Shown one piece after another: positions 6,751-16,195 of a stretch of 64,000 bases of DNA (position 1 is the stretch's first letter; each line of letters begins with the position of its first letter). A program made the position numbers and the translations under genes. Below the pieces are notes generated by a model that was not told the origin of the DNA, did not search any database, and saw nothing but the letters and a program-made list of their open reading frames with translations. The stretch is from CBFHSF01 sp965658445 (GTDB taxonomy: Bacteria > Bacteroidota > Bacteroidia > Flavobacteriales > Schleiferiaceae): NCBI GenBank assembly GCA_965658445.1, contig CBFHSF010000011.1:33794-97793 (forward strand), written 5' to 3'.

Positions 6751-8415
6751 ATGACCGATATAGAAATAGCTCGCAGCGTTGAGCCTAAAAGAATAGTAGA
6801 CATCGCCAATAAACTGGGTATCGCCCCAGAAGAATTGGAATTGTATGGTCACCACAAGGCCAAACTTCCACTAGAGACCGGAGGGAATGAAGATGGAAAC
6901 GGCGCTTTAATTTTGGTAACCGCCATTACACCCACTCCTGCGGGAGAAGGAAAAACTACTACGACCATTGGATTGCATGATGCTCTGTGTAAGAGAAATC
7001 AAAAGTCCATTGCCGTAATTCGTGAGCCGTCTCTAGGTCCTGTTTTTGGGATCAAGGGAGGTGCTGCGGGAGGTGGCTATTCGCAGGTCATTCCCATGGA
7101 GGATATCAACCTTCACTTTACAGGGGATTTTTCTGCGATAGAAAAGGCCAACAACCTATTGTCTGCATTGATAGACAACAATATTCAGTCTCCATCAAGA
7201 TCCATAGGAATTGACCACAGAGCGGTTTTGTGGAAGCGCGTAATGGATATGAACGACAGAGCATTGCGCTCCATTATCAGTTCGCTGGGAGGCCGGGGCG
7301 GTGGTTTCCCTACAGAGACGGGATTTAACATTACTGCCGCCTCAGAAATCATGGCCATCCTCTGTATGAGTCGCGATTTGGAAGACTTGCAGGAGCGAAT
7401 GGGTTCTATCTACGTAGGAGAAACTCGAGGAAAAGAGCCGGTTTTTGCCAAGCAGTTGAACGCGCAAGGAGCCATGACTCTTTTGATGAAGGATGCCATA
7501 AAACCCAATTTGGTTCAGACTCTTGAAGGCAATCCTACACTTATCCACGGTGGTCCCTTTGCCAATATTGCACAGGGAACCAATTCCATCATCGCCACCA
7601 AAATGGGGATGAAGTTGGCAGATTACACCATTACAGAAGCAGGGTTTGGTGCCGATTTAGGTGCTGAAAAATTCATGAATATCAAATGTAGAGCCGCGGG
7701 AATCAATCCCAAAGCAGTTGTCATTGTAGCGACCATTCGCGCGCTTAAATACCATGGAGGTCAGGAACTTACGGATTTAAAAACTCCCAATGTGGATGCG
7801 CTTAAAGCGGGTCTTCCCAACTTGGGACGTCACATAGAGAGTATGCAAACCTTTGGCATGCCTGTAGTGATTAGCATCAACCGCTTTACGGATGATTCTG
7901 AAGAGGAAATCGCAGCGGTCAAAGAATACGCAGAGTCTCTAGGAGTTCGCGTGGCACTATCTGAAGGCTGGGCCAAAGGAGGCGAAGGTTGCTTGGATCT
8001 TGCAGATCGTGTGATGGAAGCCGTGGATGAGTCCAACGGAAGCTACCAGCCTACCTATGAACTAGAAGATTCTATAGAAGAGAAAATCACCCAAGTGGTT
8101 CAGAAAATATACGGAGGAGATGGCGTTGAATTCGCCGCAAAGGCCAAAAGACAAATGGCTCAATTTGCGAAGTTAGGATTTGACAAGCTCCCCATATGTA
8201 TGGCCAAGACTCAAAAATCTCTGTCAGACAACGACAAACTGTTGGGAAGACCCACCGGGTTTACGGTGATGGTTAGGGAATTTGAGGTCGCAGCAGGTGC
8301 TGGTTTTATTATTCCCATTTGTGGAAACATGATGAGAATGCCCGGACTACCAGCAACGCCCGCCGCAGAGGGAATGTCCATTGATGCCAACGGGGTCATT
8401 GACGGACTTTCTTAA
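6751..8415 (+). CDS. fhs: Formate-tetrahydrofolate ligase
   Basis: FTHFS ligates formate to tetrahydrofolate with ATP, giving 10-formyl-THF for purine and one-carbon metabolism. The 555 residues match the usual length. The nucleotide loop TPTPAGEGKTTTTIGL occurs at residues 60-75, then REPSLGPVFGIKGGAAGGGY, which is invariant in the family, and HGGPFANIAQGTNS. I use the ATG at 6751 because the reading frame upstream begins only at a TTG in an A/T-rich leader, and homologues start with a short sequence before EPKRI. It is divergent from the cca operon. A possible -7 (TATCTTTT, 6657-6664) has a TTTG 16 bp upstream. gcvT, another one-carbon enzyme, lies 11 kb away but is not linked. Confidence 0.97.
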   Translation: MTDIEIARSVEPKRIVDIANKLGIAPEELELYGHHKAKLPLETGGNEDGNGALILVTAITPTPAGEGKTTTTIGLHDALCKRNQKSIAVIREPSLGPVFGIKGGAAGGGYSQVIPMEDINLHFTGDFSAIEKANNLLSALIDNNIQSPSRSIGIDHRAVLWKRVMDMNDRALRSIISSLGGRGGGFPTETGFNITAASEIMAILCMSRDLEDLQERMGSIYVGETRGKEPVFAKQLNAQGAMTLLMKDAIKPNLVQTLEGNPTLIHGGPFANIAQGTNSIIATKMGMKLADYTITEAGFGADLGAEKFMNIKCRAAGINPKAVVIVATIRALKYHGGQELTDLKTPNVDALKAGLPNLGRHIESMQTFGMPVVISINRFTDDSEEEIAAVKEYAESLGVRVALSEGWAKGGEGCLDLADRVMEAVDESNGSYQPTYELEDSIEEKITQVVQKIYGGDGVEFAAKAKRQMAQFAKLGFDKLPICMAKTQKSLSDNDKLLGRPTGFTVMVREFEVAAGAGFIIPICGNMMRMPGLPATPAAEGMSIDANGVIDGLS

Positions 8416-8504
8416 AAAGGCGGAACCTTTCAAAACAGAAATTAACGATACCATAATAAGAAAATAAACATAGGTTCAAGAGAGGATAATAGCTTCAGTG
8501 CTTA

Positions 8505-8601
8505 NNNNNNNNNNNNNNNNNNNNNNNNNNNNNNNNNNNNNNNNNNNNNNNNNNNNNNNNNNNNNNNNNNNNNNNNNNNNNNNNNNNNNNNNNNNNNNNN
8601 N
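8505..8601. other. Assembly gap (97 Ns) between fhs and sixA
   Basis: An unresolved run in non-coding DNA. The visible flanks (8416-8504 and 8602-8634) hold no gene. The sixA promoter and any fhs terminator may lie here or be split by the gap. Confidence 0.95.
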
Positions 8602-8634
8602 GAAAAGGATACAATATAACTCATTTCGCAAATC

Positions 8635-9135
8635 GTGAAAACCATTTATCTCGTACGACACGCAAAGTCTAGCTGGGAGCTAGAAAACATCGATGACTAC
8701 GACAGACCGTTAAAAGGTCGTGGTATAAGGGATGCGCATTTGGTGAGTCAATACGTTTCTGAAGAATCGGGTAAAATCCAAGCCATCTATTCCAGTCCGG
8801 CGACCCGAGCTCTCCACACGGCCATTATTTTCTCCAGAACCCTAGGGATACCCCTTTCAAAAATTTCTTTGCAGGAGGAGTTATATCTCTCCACTGTGCG
8901 AGAGATGTTGACTTTTATCGGTACCTTAGATTCTAAATTGGACACCATTATGGTGTTCACCCACAATCCGACCATCACACAATTTATCAATGAGATGACG
9001 GATGTAAACATTCACAATGTTCCCACATCTGGGGTGGGGTGCCTGAGGTTTGATTCTCCAACTTGGGATTTGAATAAGGGCTCAGGAGAGTTGTTGTACT
9101 TTGATTACCCCAAGAAGCGGAAGAACAAGGCATAA
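8635..9135 (+). CDS. sixA: SixA-type phosphohistidine phosphatase
   Basis: A 166-residue histidine phosphatase superfamily protein. The RHG motif reads VRHAKSSW with R8 and the phospho-acceptor H9; R58 in SSPATRA and H110 in FTHNP complete the catalytic set. In E. coli SixA acts on phosphohistidine of ArcB or PTS proteins; the substrate here is unknown. The start is a GTG immediately before AAAACCATT, because no ATG exists upstream before the N-run. It is 32 bp ahead of ppk1, and sixA-ppk1-ppx looks like one operon. PPK1 passes through a phosphohistidine intermediate, which makes the pairing suggestive, although action of SixA on PPK is only speculation. Confidence 0.9.
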   Translation: MKTIYLVRHAKSSWELENIDDYDRPLKGRGIRDAHLVSQYVSEESGKIQAIYSSPATRALHTAIIFSRTLGIPLSKISLQEELYLSTVREMLTFIGTLDSKLDTIMVFTHNPTITQFINEMTDVNIHNVPTSGVGCLRFDSPTWDLNKGSGELLYFDYPKKRKNKA

Positions 9136-9167
9136 CGAGAGTTTTAACCCGAGAGTTTTTATCCTTT

Positions 9168-11231
9168 ATGGAAAACGAAAAATACGTCAACCGGGACATC
9201 AGCTGGTTGAATTTCAACGCAAGAGTACTACAAGAGGCGGAAGACGAATCTGTGCCCCTTATTGAGCGCATTCGATTTTTGGGAATTTTTTCCAACAACA
9301 TGGATGAATTCTTCAGGGTGCGCTATGCTTCCATTAAGCGAGCTTCCCAAATAGGGAAGAAGGTGGCCAAGATGGAGTTTGGAGGGGTGGCGCCGGAAAA
9401 ACTATTGGGCCAACTCAATGAAATTGTCATTGATCAACAGTCCAGAGCTCAAGCCATTTACGATCAACTCATTGACAAGCTCAAGGGACACAACGTTGAG
9501 GTGCTCAACGAAAAAACTCTTTCCGATGAGCAAAAGAAATGGGTGAGAGACGCCTTTGTAAGTCGTGTTTCTCCTTCGGTTTTCAATTTGATTTTGACCA
9601 GTCTGCAAGAGTTTCCTGAACTAAAAGACAAATCGATTTACTTGTCTGTAGAACTGATTAAGAACGATCAGCCCACGGAGCCCTTGTATGCCCTCATTGA
9701 AATTCCTTCGGAGTTTGTGGGTAGGTTTATAGAGTTGCCTAGCGACAACAAGAGGTATATCATGTACTTAGACGATTTGATTCGCTACAATCTCGATTAC
9801 ATCTTCTTTATTTTTGAATACGATACCATTGAAGCTCACACCATTAAGATTACCCGTGATGCGGAATTGGACATTGACAATGATGTTTCTAAGAGTTTCT
9901 TAGAAAAGATTCAGAAGTCTGTGAAAGATCGTCGAATTGGAGATCCGGTTCGCTTTGTTTACGATAGGGGGATTTCTCCGGACTTTCTACAATACCTCAT
10001 GAACCGCATGGAGCTCGACAACACGGATAGCTTAATTGCCGGAGGTCGCTATCACAACAAAAAGGACCTCATGGGCTTTCCTACCGTAGGCTCTGGGGAG
10101 CTAGAACACGCGCGCATTCCCACCATTCCACATCCGGATTTGAGCATGGAACGAAGTATCCTCAACGTGGTGAGAGTAAAGGATGTGTTGCTCTTTTTGC
10201 CCTACCACAGTTTCTCTTACATCATTCGATTTTTACGAGAGGCTGCCATTGATCCCAATGTGGAGGAAATTAAGATCACGCTGTATCGCATGGCTTCAAA
10301 ATCAAGGATCATTTCTGCCTTGATTAACGCGGCTAAAAACGGTAAGAAAGTGACGGCAGTCATTGAGCTTCAAGCCCGATTTGATGAAGAAAACAACATC
10401 AAGTGGACCAATAACTTGAAAAACGAAGGGGTGGATGTAGTCTCTGGGATTCCTGGGCTCAAGGTTCACTCTAAAGTGGCCTTGGTAACCCGCAGAGAAA
10501 ATGGAAAACTCAAGGACTACGCCATGGTGGGAACCGGAAACTTCCACGAAGGTACCGCCAATTTCTACACGGATTACCACTTGATGACTTCTCGCAAAGA
10601 AATCACCAAGGAGGTGGCTAAGGTTTTTGATTTTGTAAAGACCAATTACCTCGTTCAGAGATACGAGCACCTCATCGTAAGTCCTCATTACAGCCGCAAG
10701 CGCTTCAATCAATTGATAGAAGAACAAATTGAGAAAGCCCACGCGGGAGAGAAGGCAAGCATCTTCTTAAAGATGAATTCGCTCTCCGACCTCAAGATGG
10801 TGGATAAGCTCTACCAAGCAGGAAGAGCCGGAGTGAAAATTAGAATGATCATTCGGGGGATTTGTTCTCTGATTCCTGGAGTAAAGGGACTCAGCGAAAA
10901 CATTGAAGCCATTTCTGTGGTTGATAGATTCCTGGAACACAGTCGTGTATTTATCTTTGGAGAAGGCGATGATTCCAAAGTCTTTTTGGGTTCTGCCGAT
11001 TGGATGGGAAGGAACTTAGACTACAGGCTAGAAGTTACCGTTCCTATTTTGGATGAAGAAGTAAAAGTCCAACTCTGGGAACAGATGGAATGCATTTGGT
11101 CAGACAACCAAAAGGCGCGTTCACACAGCCAAGATACCATCAACGCCTACCGAAAAGCCAATGGAGAGGCCATTAGGTCTCAGATAAAAATGATAGATAT
11201 ACTTTCAACTACCACACATGAAACTGATTAA
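9168..11231 (+). CDS. ppk1: Polyphosphate kinase 1
   Basis: PPK1 reversibly polymerises the gamma-phosphate of ATP into inorganic polyphosphate. The 687-residue protein has the N domain with VNRDISWLNFNARVL at its start, the head domain, and two phospholipase D-like C domains. H434 in GLKVHSKVALV corresponds to the autophosphorylated histidine, and YHLMT near residue 465 gives the second conserved histidine. RFDEENN and MVGTGNFHEGTANFYTD are family signatures. The gene overlaps ppx by 14 bp, so synthesis and hydrolysis enzymes are co-transcribed and probably translationally coupled. No truncation is seen. Confidence 0.98.
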   Translation: MENEKYVNRDISWLNFNARVLQEAEDESVPLIERIRFLGIFSNNMDEFFRVRYASIKRASQIGKKVAKMEFGGVAPEKLLGQLNEIVIDQQSRAQAIYDQLIDKLKGHNVEVLNEKTLSDEQKKWVRDAFVSRVSPSVFNLILTSLQEFPELKDKSIYLSVELIKNDQPTEPLYALIEIPSEFVGRFIELPSDNKRYIMYLDDLIRYNLDYIFFIFEYDTIEAHTIKITRDAELDIDNDVSKSFLEKIQKSVKDRRIGDPVRFVYDRGISPDFLQYLMNRMELDNTDSLIAGGRYHNKKDLMGFPTVGSGELEHARIPTIPHPDLSMERSILNVVRVKDVLLFLPYHSFSYIIRFLREAAIDPNVEEIKITLYRMASKSRIISALINAAKNGKKVTAVIELQARFDEENNIKWTNNLKNEGVDVVSGIPGLKVHSKVALVTRRENGKLKDYAMVGTGNFHEGTANFYTDYHLMTSRKEITKEVAKVFDFVKTNYLVQRYEHLIVSPHYSRKRFNQLIEEQIEKAHAGEKASIFLKMNSLSDLKMVDKLYQAGRAGVKIRMIIRGICSLIPGVKGLSENIEAISVVDRFLEHSRVFIFGEGDDSKVFLGSADWMGRNLDYRLEVTVPILDEEVKVQLWEQMECIWSDNQKARSHSQDTINAYRKANGEAIRSQIKMIDILSTTTHETD

Positions 11232-12240
11232 ACTCGGTGCCATAGATATTGGGTCCAACTCCGTAAGGTGTNNNNNNNNNNNNNNNNNNNNNNNNNNNNN
11301 NNNNNNNNNNNNNNNNNNNNNNNNNNNNNNNNNNNNNNNNNNNNNNNNNNNNNNNNNNNNNNNNNNNNNNTTGATTACCAACGTATATAAGAACAAGAAT
11401 GGAGTGCATTTTCAAAAATCCTCCATGACCCGCCTTCCCATTCGCTTGGGGGAGGATGCTTTTTTGAAGGGAAAGATTTCTAAGAAAAACGCGAAGCGCC
11501 TCATAGAAGGCATGAAAGCCTATAAGTACATTATGAATGTACACGGCGTAAAGCACTTTAGAGCCTGCGCTACCTCTGCCATGCGAGATGCGTCCAACGG
11601 ACAAGAACTGGTGGAGCACATCTTAGAAAAGACAGGTATTGAAATTGAAATCATCAAGGGAAAAGAGGAGGCACAACTCATCTTTGACTCTGAGGTTTGG
11701 ACCAAATTTGAAATTGCTGAAAAGTCCTACTGCTACATTGATGTGGGGGGAGGTTCTACGGAACTTACGCTTTTCGACCATGGCAAAATCGTAGCCTCCA
11801 AGTCTTTTAACCTCGGTACGGTGAGAATCCTCAATGGTTTGGATACGGAACTAGCCTGGGAAGAGTTCGAAAGTTGGACTCGAGAGAAGACGGCTGGACT
11901 TTCCAAATTGGCCTTTATTGGATCGGGTGGTAACATCAACAAGATCTTTAAGATGTCTGGCAAGAGACCGGGAATGGCCTTGGACATCGATTATCTCGAA
12001 ACCACCGGGCATTACCTAGAAAAGTTTTCGGTTGAAGAAAGAATGGTAAGGCTGGGGTTAAATCCCGACCGTGCCGATGTAATCATCCCCGCACTCAAAC
12101 TCTATTTAACGGCCATGAGAAGTGGAAATTCCGAAAAGATGTACGTTCCCAAGATTGGGGTGTCGGACGGTATTACTCGAGATTTGTATCGCTCGGTATT
12201 TAATCACGAGCCGACCGTTCTGGACTCTCCCAAAGGATAG
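11218..12240 (+). CDS. ppx: Exopolyphosphatase (Ppx/GppA family), interrupted by an N-run
   Basis: A member of the actin-like ASKHA phosphatases that hydrolyse polyphosphate ends or pppGpp. The start MKLIKLGAIDIGSNSVRC is the phosphate-1 loop; RACATSAMRDASNG and YIDVGGGSTELT are the family's connecting and phosphate-2 motifs, and IGSGGNINK is the adenosine-type motif. Ninety-nine Ns (11272-11370) separate VRC from LITNVY. Homologues read VR(L)LISN without an insertion, so the true protein is probably about 307 residues, the short Bacteroidota form lacking the HD-like C-terminal domain of E. coli Ppx. It overlaps ppk1 by 14 bp and ends one base from the convergent gene at 12242. Confidence 0.93.
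   Translation: MKLIKLGAIDIGSNSVRCXXXXXXXXXXXXXXXXXXXXXXXXXXXXXXXXXLITNVYKNKNGVHFQKSSMTRLPIRLGEDAFLKGKISKKNAKRLIEGMKAYKYIMNVHGVKHFRACATSAMRDASNGQELVEHILEKTGIEIEIIKGKEEAQLIFDSEVWTKFEIAEKSYCYIDVGGGSTELTLFDHGKIVASKSFNLGTVRILNGLDTELAWEEFESWTREKTAGLSKLAFIGSGGNINKIFKMSGKRPGMALDIDYLETTGHYLEKFSVEERMVRLGLNPDRADVIIPALKLYLTAMRSGNSEKMYVPKIGVSDGITRDLYRSVFNHEPTVLDSPKG
11272..11370. other. Assembly gap (99 Ns) inside ppx
   Basis: Flanking codons are complete and read VRC then LIT, adjacent positions in Ppx/GppA proteins, so the real gap is probably empty. Confidence 0.95.
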
Positions 12241-12241
12241 T

Positions 12242-14485
12242 CTACGGAAGAACGGTGATATAGCCTCTTTCCAGTTCAGTGAACTGCTGCCCTCTTTCCA
12301 TGTATTGATAGTAAAGAGAATAGGTAAAAACGCCGTCTAGCGGAGCGCCATCAGCGGTCTTTCCGCTCCAAGTAAATTCTGGATCTCGACTCATAAAAAC
12401 GGTCTGTCCCCAGCGATCGACTATGCGAATTTCAAATTCTCTAACAGGACAAGTGGTTTTGATTAACAATTCATCATTGTAGGAATCCCCATTGGGAGTA
12501 AATGCACTGGGCATATACACGGAGCAATCACAAAGAGAATAGGAAACGTCCAAGGTGTCGTAAGTCGTCCCACATCCCGTAGCAAATGCCACGTGATATT
12601 TTCCAGGTTGAGAAATGGTGTAATCCGCCGCGATGGATCCGTCGTTCCACTCATAGGTAAATCCCGTCGGAAGCTGAATTCTTAAAAACTCCCCTTCACA
12701 CAAGGTCGTGTCTTTTCCCAAAGAAATCATGGGAAGTGCATTGGAGATTACAATTTGATCCGTGTAGGAACAGCCGTTGGGGTAGGAGACGGTGGCGAAG
12801 TACGAACCCGGTTCGACCACGGTAAAGGTGGAACTCATGGAGCCATCTTGCCACATGATTTCGCCCACAGTATCCCTTACTTCCAAAACGAGCGTTTCGG
12901 AAGGACACAGTGCCGTATCTCTTCCCAAAGTAAAGTAGGGTCCAGGAATATTCTGAACCACTAAGGTGTCAAAGTACACACAACCACCCACATCTACCTG
13001 CACCCAATAGGAACCTGCGTTGTGGATTTTTCTGCGACCCGTGGTGATTCCATCGTTCCAAAGGTATCTTCCACCGTCTACTTCAATATCAATATCTAAA
13101 GTGTCTGCAGAACAAAGTGTGGTGTCATTTCCCAGAATGTTCACCTCGTTTTTGGGACAGTTCCATTCGGTTTCTATGGCGATGGGAGTGACCGTTGGGG
13201 CCAGAGTACTCTCGGAGAGAGTTACATTGGTAATGCTGGGAGAAAATCCCGTTCCTACCAAAAAGGGAGATTCGGTTTGAAGGGTAACACTTCCACTCTG
13301 ACAGTCGAATTGCTTGCTGCTTCCTGTTTGCCAAAGACCGATGTCAAATCCGCCCTTTCCAAAGGATTGAGTGTTATCAAGAAGGGTCAAACCACCAAAT
13401 GCATTTTCTTGAATGTTGTAGTGGTGAGCCGTAGAAACAGCACCGTCATTTCCGGTTCCGCCAAATACTGTAGCATAGTTCAATTGGCCTTTTTCGTCGA
13501 CTTTAGAAAGTAGAATATCCTTGAATCCGAAGCCTTGTCCTACGGTGTATCCAACGGTATAAATCTGCTTCTGAGCATCTATGTACAATCCATATCCATA
13601 GTCGTTTTGTGGACCTCCGTAAATTAAGTTCCACTGCAACGCTCCTCCCAATCCCATTTTGAGCAGGAAGTTGTCGGTACTGCTGTTGTTGGTGTTGTAG
13701 GTATGACCAAAGAGGTACAAGTTGTTGTCTGAGTCAATGGCTAATGACTTTGCCGCATCTACAGATTGAAACCCAAAATGCCTTCCCCAGTTCAGTTGTC
13801 CCGAAGGGTTTATGCTCAACACAAAGGCTTGGTGTCGCAAAGAACCCGCATAGAACGACCCACAGAGGTAAAAGTTACCTGCGTTGTCCTTGATGAGGTC
13901 ATAGGTGTCATCGTTATCTACGGTATGAATGCGCTTGGACCAGATGAGGCTACCCGTCTTGGTAATTTTGATGAGGAGCATGTCATTGTCTCCGGAACCA
14001 AAGGAGTTGGTGGCTCCCGCTATGATATATCCATCCGAGACCTCCACGGCACCCACGGCATATTCAATATTGGTTGAACCATAGGCCTTTGACCACAGCA
14101 AGGTTCCTGAAGAATCTAGTTTCGTTACCCAGAATTTTCTATTTCCCAATCCAAAACCCTCGGTGTCACCCACCAAGAGAATCCCTTTATCTCCTGTCGA
14201 AACAAGCTCGGCAAATTCATCCTCATCTGAAGAACCAATGGCATAGGCCCATTCGTAATCTCCACATGCACTGGTCTTTACAATGAGCCCATCCTTGTTT
14301 CCAGATCCACCGGATTTGGTGTATCCGGCAATGAGATATTTTTGATCGTGAGATCTCCTCAAGGCGAAACCTACATCATCTCCCGTTAACCCATAGGTCA
14401 ACCCAAAGTCGTACTGCCCATTCACCAAAGAGGGGAATAGGAGGCAAACCAGAAGCCAAATAAATCGGGTTAACAATCTCATCAA
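12242..14485 (-). CDS. Secreted type IX (type B/CHU_C) cargo protein with propeller-like and Ig-like repeats
   Basis: A 747-residue exported protein. Residues 1-23 are a signal peptide ending VNG-Q. Residues 24 to about 400 contain seven or so repeats of a WAKSYGxxxxD / GGxxxxxDGYIIAGxTxSxGxGNxDxLLIK type, the SBBP/delta-60-like beta-propeller pattern. Then come three modules of roughly 80 residues, each opening with LGxDTTLC and containing a W-(N/Q)-DGS block and GSYxVxVxxxxGC, an adhesin-like Ig fold. The last 90 residues, from MPSAFTPNGDSYND to the end, form the gliding-motility C-terminal (CHU_C, type B) sorting domain with RIVDRWGQTVF, the signal for type IX secretion. Surface location is therefore likely; ligand unknown. 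Confidence 0.9.
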   Translation of the reverse strand: MMRLLTRFIWLLVCLLFPSLVNGQYDFGLTYGLTGDDVGFALRRSHDQKYLIAGYTKSGGSGNKDGLIVKTSACGDYEWAYAIGSSDEDEFAELVSTGDKGILLVGDTEGFGLGNRKFWVTKLDSSGTLLWSKAYGSTNIEYAVGAVEVSDGYIIAGATNSFGSGDNDMLLIKITKTGSLIWSKRIHTVDNDDTYDLIKDNAGNFYLCGSFYAGSLRHQAFVLSINPSGQLNWGRHFGFQSVDAAKSLAIDSDNNLYLFGHTYNTNNSSTDNFLLKMGLGGALQWNLIYGGPQNDYGYGLYIDAQKQIYTVGYTVGQGFGFKDILLSKVDEKGQLNYATVFGGTGNDGAVSTAHHYNIQENAFGGLTLLDNTQSFGKGGFDIGLWQTGSSKQFDCQSGSVTLQTESPFLVGTGFSPSITNVTLSESTLAPTVTPIAIETEWNCPKNEVNILGNDTTLCSADTLDIDIEVDGGRYLWNDGITTGRRKIHNAGSYWVQVDVGGCVYFDTLVVQNIPGPYFTLGRDTALCPSETLVLEVRDTVGEIMWQDGSMSSTFTVVEPGSYFATVSYPNGCSYTDQIVISNALPMISLGKDTTLCEGEFLRIQLPTGFTYEWNDGSIAADYTISQPGKYHVAFATGCGTTYDTLDVSYSLCDCSVYMPSAFTPNGDSYNDELLIKTTCPVREFEIRIVDRWGQTVFMSRDPEFTWSGKTADGAPLDGVFTYSLYYQYMERGQQFTELERGYITVLP

Positions 14486-14624
14486 CAGAAAATTAGTGCA
14501 AATAGTTACTAAAGATAAACAATAAAAAATAGCGAATGTTCCCCGTTTTTTAGGTCTGCCAATCCCATTAAAAAATACCGCGGTCCCTCTTTTGATTGCT
14601 CGAATTTGTAGGTACCTTTAAAAA

Positions 14625-15536
14625 ATGAAGATTTCACTTGCATTGGGATCCGGTGGAGCCAGAGGCCTCGCCCATATAGGAGCCATAGAAGTTTTGGAAG
14701 CCGAGGGGTATGAAATTGCCTCGGTGTCCGGTACCAGTATTGGGGCTGTGATTGGAGGGCTATATGCCGCCGGAAAGCTCGACCTTTTTACCGACTGGAT
14801 CTGCAATATGGACAGAATGGACATCTTTGGATTGATGGACTGGACCTTAAACGCTCAAGGATTTATCAAGGGTGATAAGGTCTTTAATCAGATCAAAAAA
14901 ATGATTGGCCAGCACAATATTGAGGACCTCAGAATTCCATATTACGCCATTTCTGCGGATATCAATTCCAAAAAAGAGGTTTGTTTTGGGACCGGAGATC
15001 TCTTTACAGCCATGAGAGCCTCTGTAGCCATTCCCTCCGTACTGACGCCTCTTAACATCAATAATATGACTTTAGTCGATGGGGGAGTTATGAACCCCGT
15101 TCCCACGGATGTATTATTTGACCGAGAGGGAGAAAAACTATTCGCCGTCGACCTCAATGCGCACATACCGTATTCTAAGCCCACAAGCATTGATCACAAA
15201 AAGAACGCGGAAAACAAAAAGGCACAAAGCTTATGGAATGCATCTTTTAAGGAAAGTCTAGAAAAATGGCTTTCGAGTTCTCCCAAGCAAGAGGAGGAAA
15301 AACCGAATTACTTCAACATCATCAACCAGTCTTTTGACTTGATGCAAGATAAGCTGGCGGCCATTAGCCTTCAGAAGTATCCACCCGATGTGTTGATTCA
15401 GATCAGCCGATATGCAGCCGATACCTTTGAGTTCTTTAGAGCGGAAGAGTTAATCGAAGCCGGAAGAATGGCCGCAAAAAAGGCCTTAGCAGAAAATCGA
15501 AACCACAAAGAACTTCCGGACACAGATAATGTTTAA
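14625..15536 (+). CDS. Patatin-like phospholipase
   Basis: A 303-residue cytoplasmic or peripheral patatin family acyl hydrolase. The oxyanion loop GSGGARG is at residues 8-14, the nucleophile elbow GTSIGA places Ser38, and DGG at 152-154 gives the catalytic aspartate of the Ser-Asp dyad, so the enzyme should be active. There is no signal peptide. The C-terminal 110 residues are helical and charged. It resembles the short RssA/YchK-type patatins rather than the long outer-membrane PlpD type. It is divergent from the T9SS cargo gene and 79 bp upstream of tpx. The substrate, probably a phospholipid or lysophospholipid, is inferred from the family. Confidence 0.93.
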   Translation: MKISLALGSGGARGLAHIGAIEVLEAEGYEIASVSGTSIGAVIGGLYAAGKLDLFTDWICNMDRMDIFGLMDWTLNAQGFIKGDKVFNQIKKMIGQHNIEDLRIPYYAISADINSKKEVCFGTGDLFTAMRASVAIPSVLTPLNINNMTLVDGGVMNPVPTDVLFDREGEKLFAVDLNAHIPYSKPTSIDHKKNAENKKAQSLWNASFKESLEKWLSSSPKQEEEKPNYFNIINQSFDLMQDKLAAISLQKYPPDVLIQISRYAADTFEFFRAEELIEAGRMAAKKALAENRNHKELPDTDNV

Positions 15537-15615
15537 AAATTGGAACCTATCATTTGTAGGGTCTTAACGATATATTCACTTTAGTTCCAGATTTCAATAA
15601 ATAATAAAACAACCA

Positions 15616-16116
15616 ATGAGTTCAATTACATTTAAAGGAAACCCCATAGAAACCGTAGGTGATTTGCCCAAAGTAGGAGATAAAGCTCCTGATTTTAGAG
15701 TTACCGATACCGATTTGGCCGATAAGACCTTGGCTGATTTTGCGGGAAAAAAAGTAATCCTCAATATATTCCCAAGCGTGGATACGGGGATTTGTGCCGC
15801 CTCGGTAAGAGAGTTTAACAAGAGAGTAGGAGGTCGTCAAGACGCCACTGTAGTTTGTGTTTCTAAGGATTTACCCTTTGCTCACAAGCGCTTTTGCGGT
15901 GCCGAAGGTATTGAGGGCGTCATTTCTGCCTCTCAGTACAAAGACCAAAGTTTCTCAGACAACTACCGTGTAGACATGCTCAATGGGCCATTGGCCGGAT
16001 TGATGTCCAGAGCGGTTGTAGTAGTAGACGAAAACGGTGTGGTTTCTTACGTAGAGCAAGTGCCAGAAATCGTTCAAGAACCGGATTACGAAGCAGCTTT
16101 GGCTTCTTTGGGATAG
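15616..16116 (+). CDS. tpx: Thiol peroxidase, atypical 2-Cys peroxiredoxin
   Basis: A 166-residue thioredoxin-dependent lipid and hydrogen peroxidase. The peroxidatic cysteine is C60 in PSVDTGICAASVR and the resolving cysteine C94 in KRFCGAEG, exactly the Tpx arrangement. Length and the N-terminal MSSITFKGNPI are typical. No signal peptide, so it acts in the cytoplasm. trxA at 57.1 kb is a plausible reductant. The gene ends in a hairpin terminator and faces the minus-strand HEAT-like gene. Confidence 0.97.
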   Translation: MSSITFKGNPIETVGDLPKVGDKAPDFRVTDTDLADKTLADFAGKKVILNIFPSVDTGICAASVREFNKRVGGRQDATVVCVSKDLPFAHKRFCGAEGIEGVISASQYKDQSFSDNYRVDMLNGPLAGLMSRAVVVVDENGVVSYVEQVPEIVQEPDYEAALASLG

Positions 16117-16145
16117 TTTCCCAATCAATACTTTAATTAGACTTT

Positions 16146-16186
16146 AATGGGATCGGAGGTTAGCCAGACTTTCGGTCCCATTTTTG
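16146..16186 (+). terminator. Terminator of tpx
   Basis: AATGGGATCG (16146-16155) pairs with CGGTCCCATT (16173-16182) including one T-G pair, followed by a short T-run. The following bases repeat GTTTGTCCCA twice (to 16211), entering the end of the opposing gene. Confidence 0.75.
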
Positions 16187-16195
16187 TTTGTCCCA

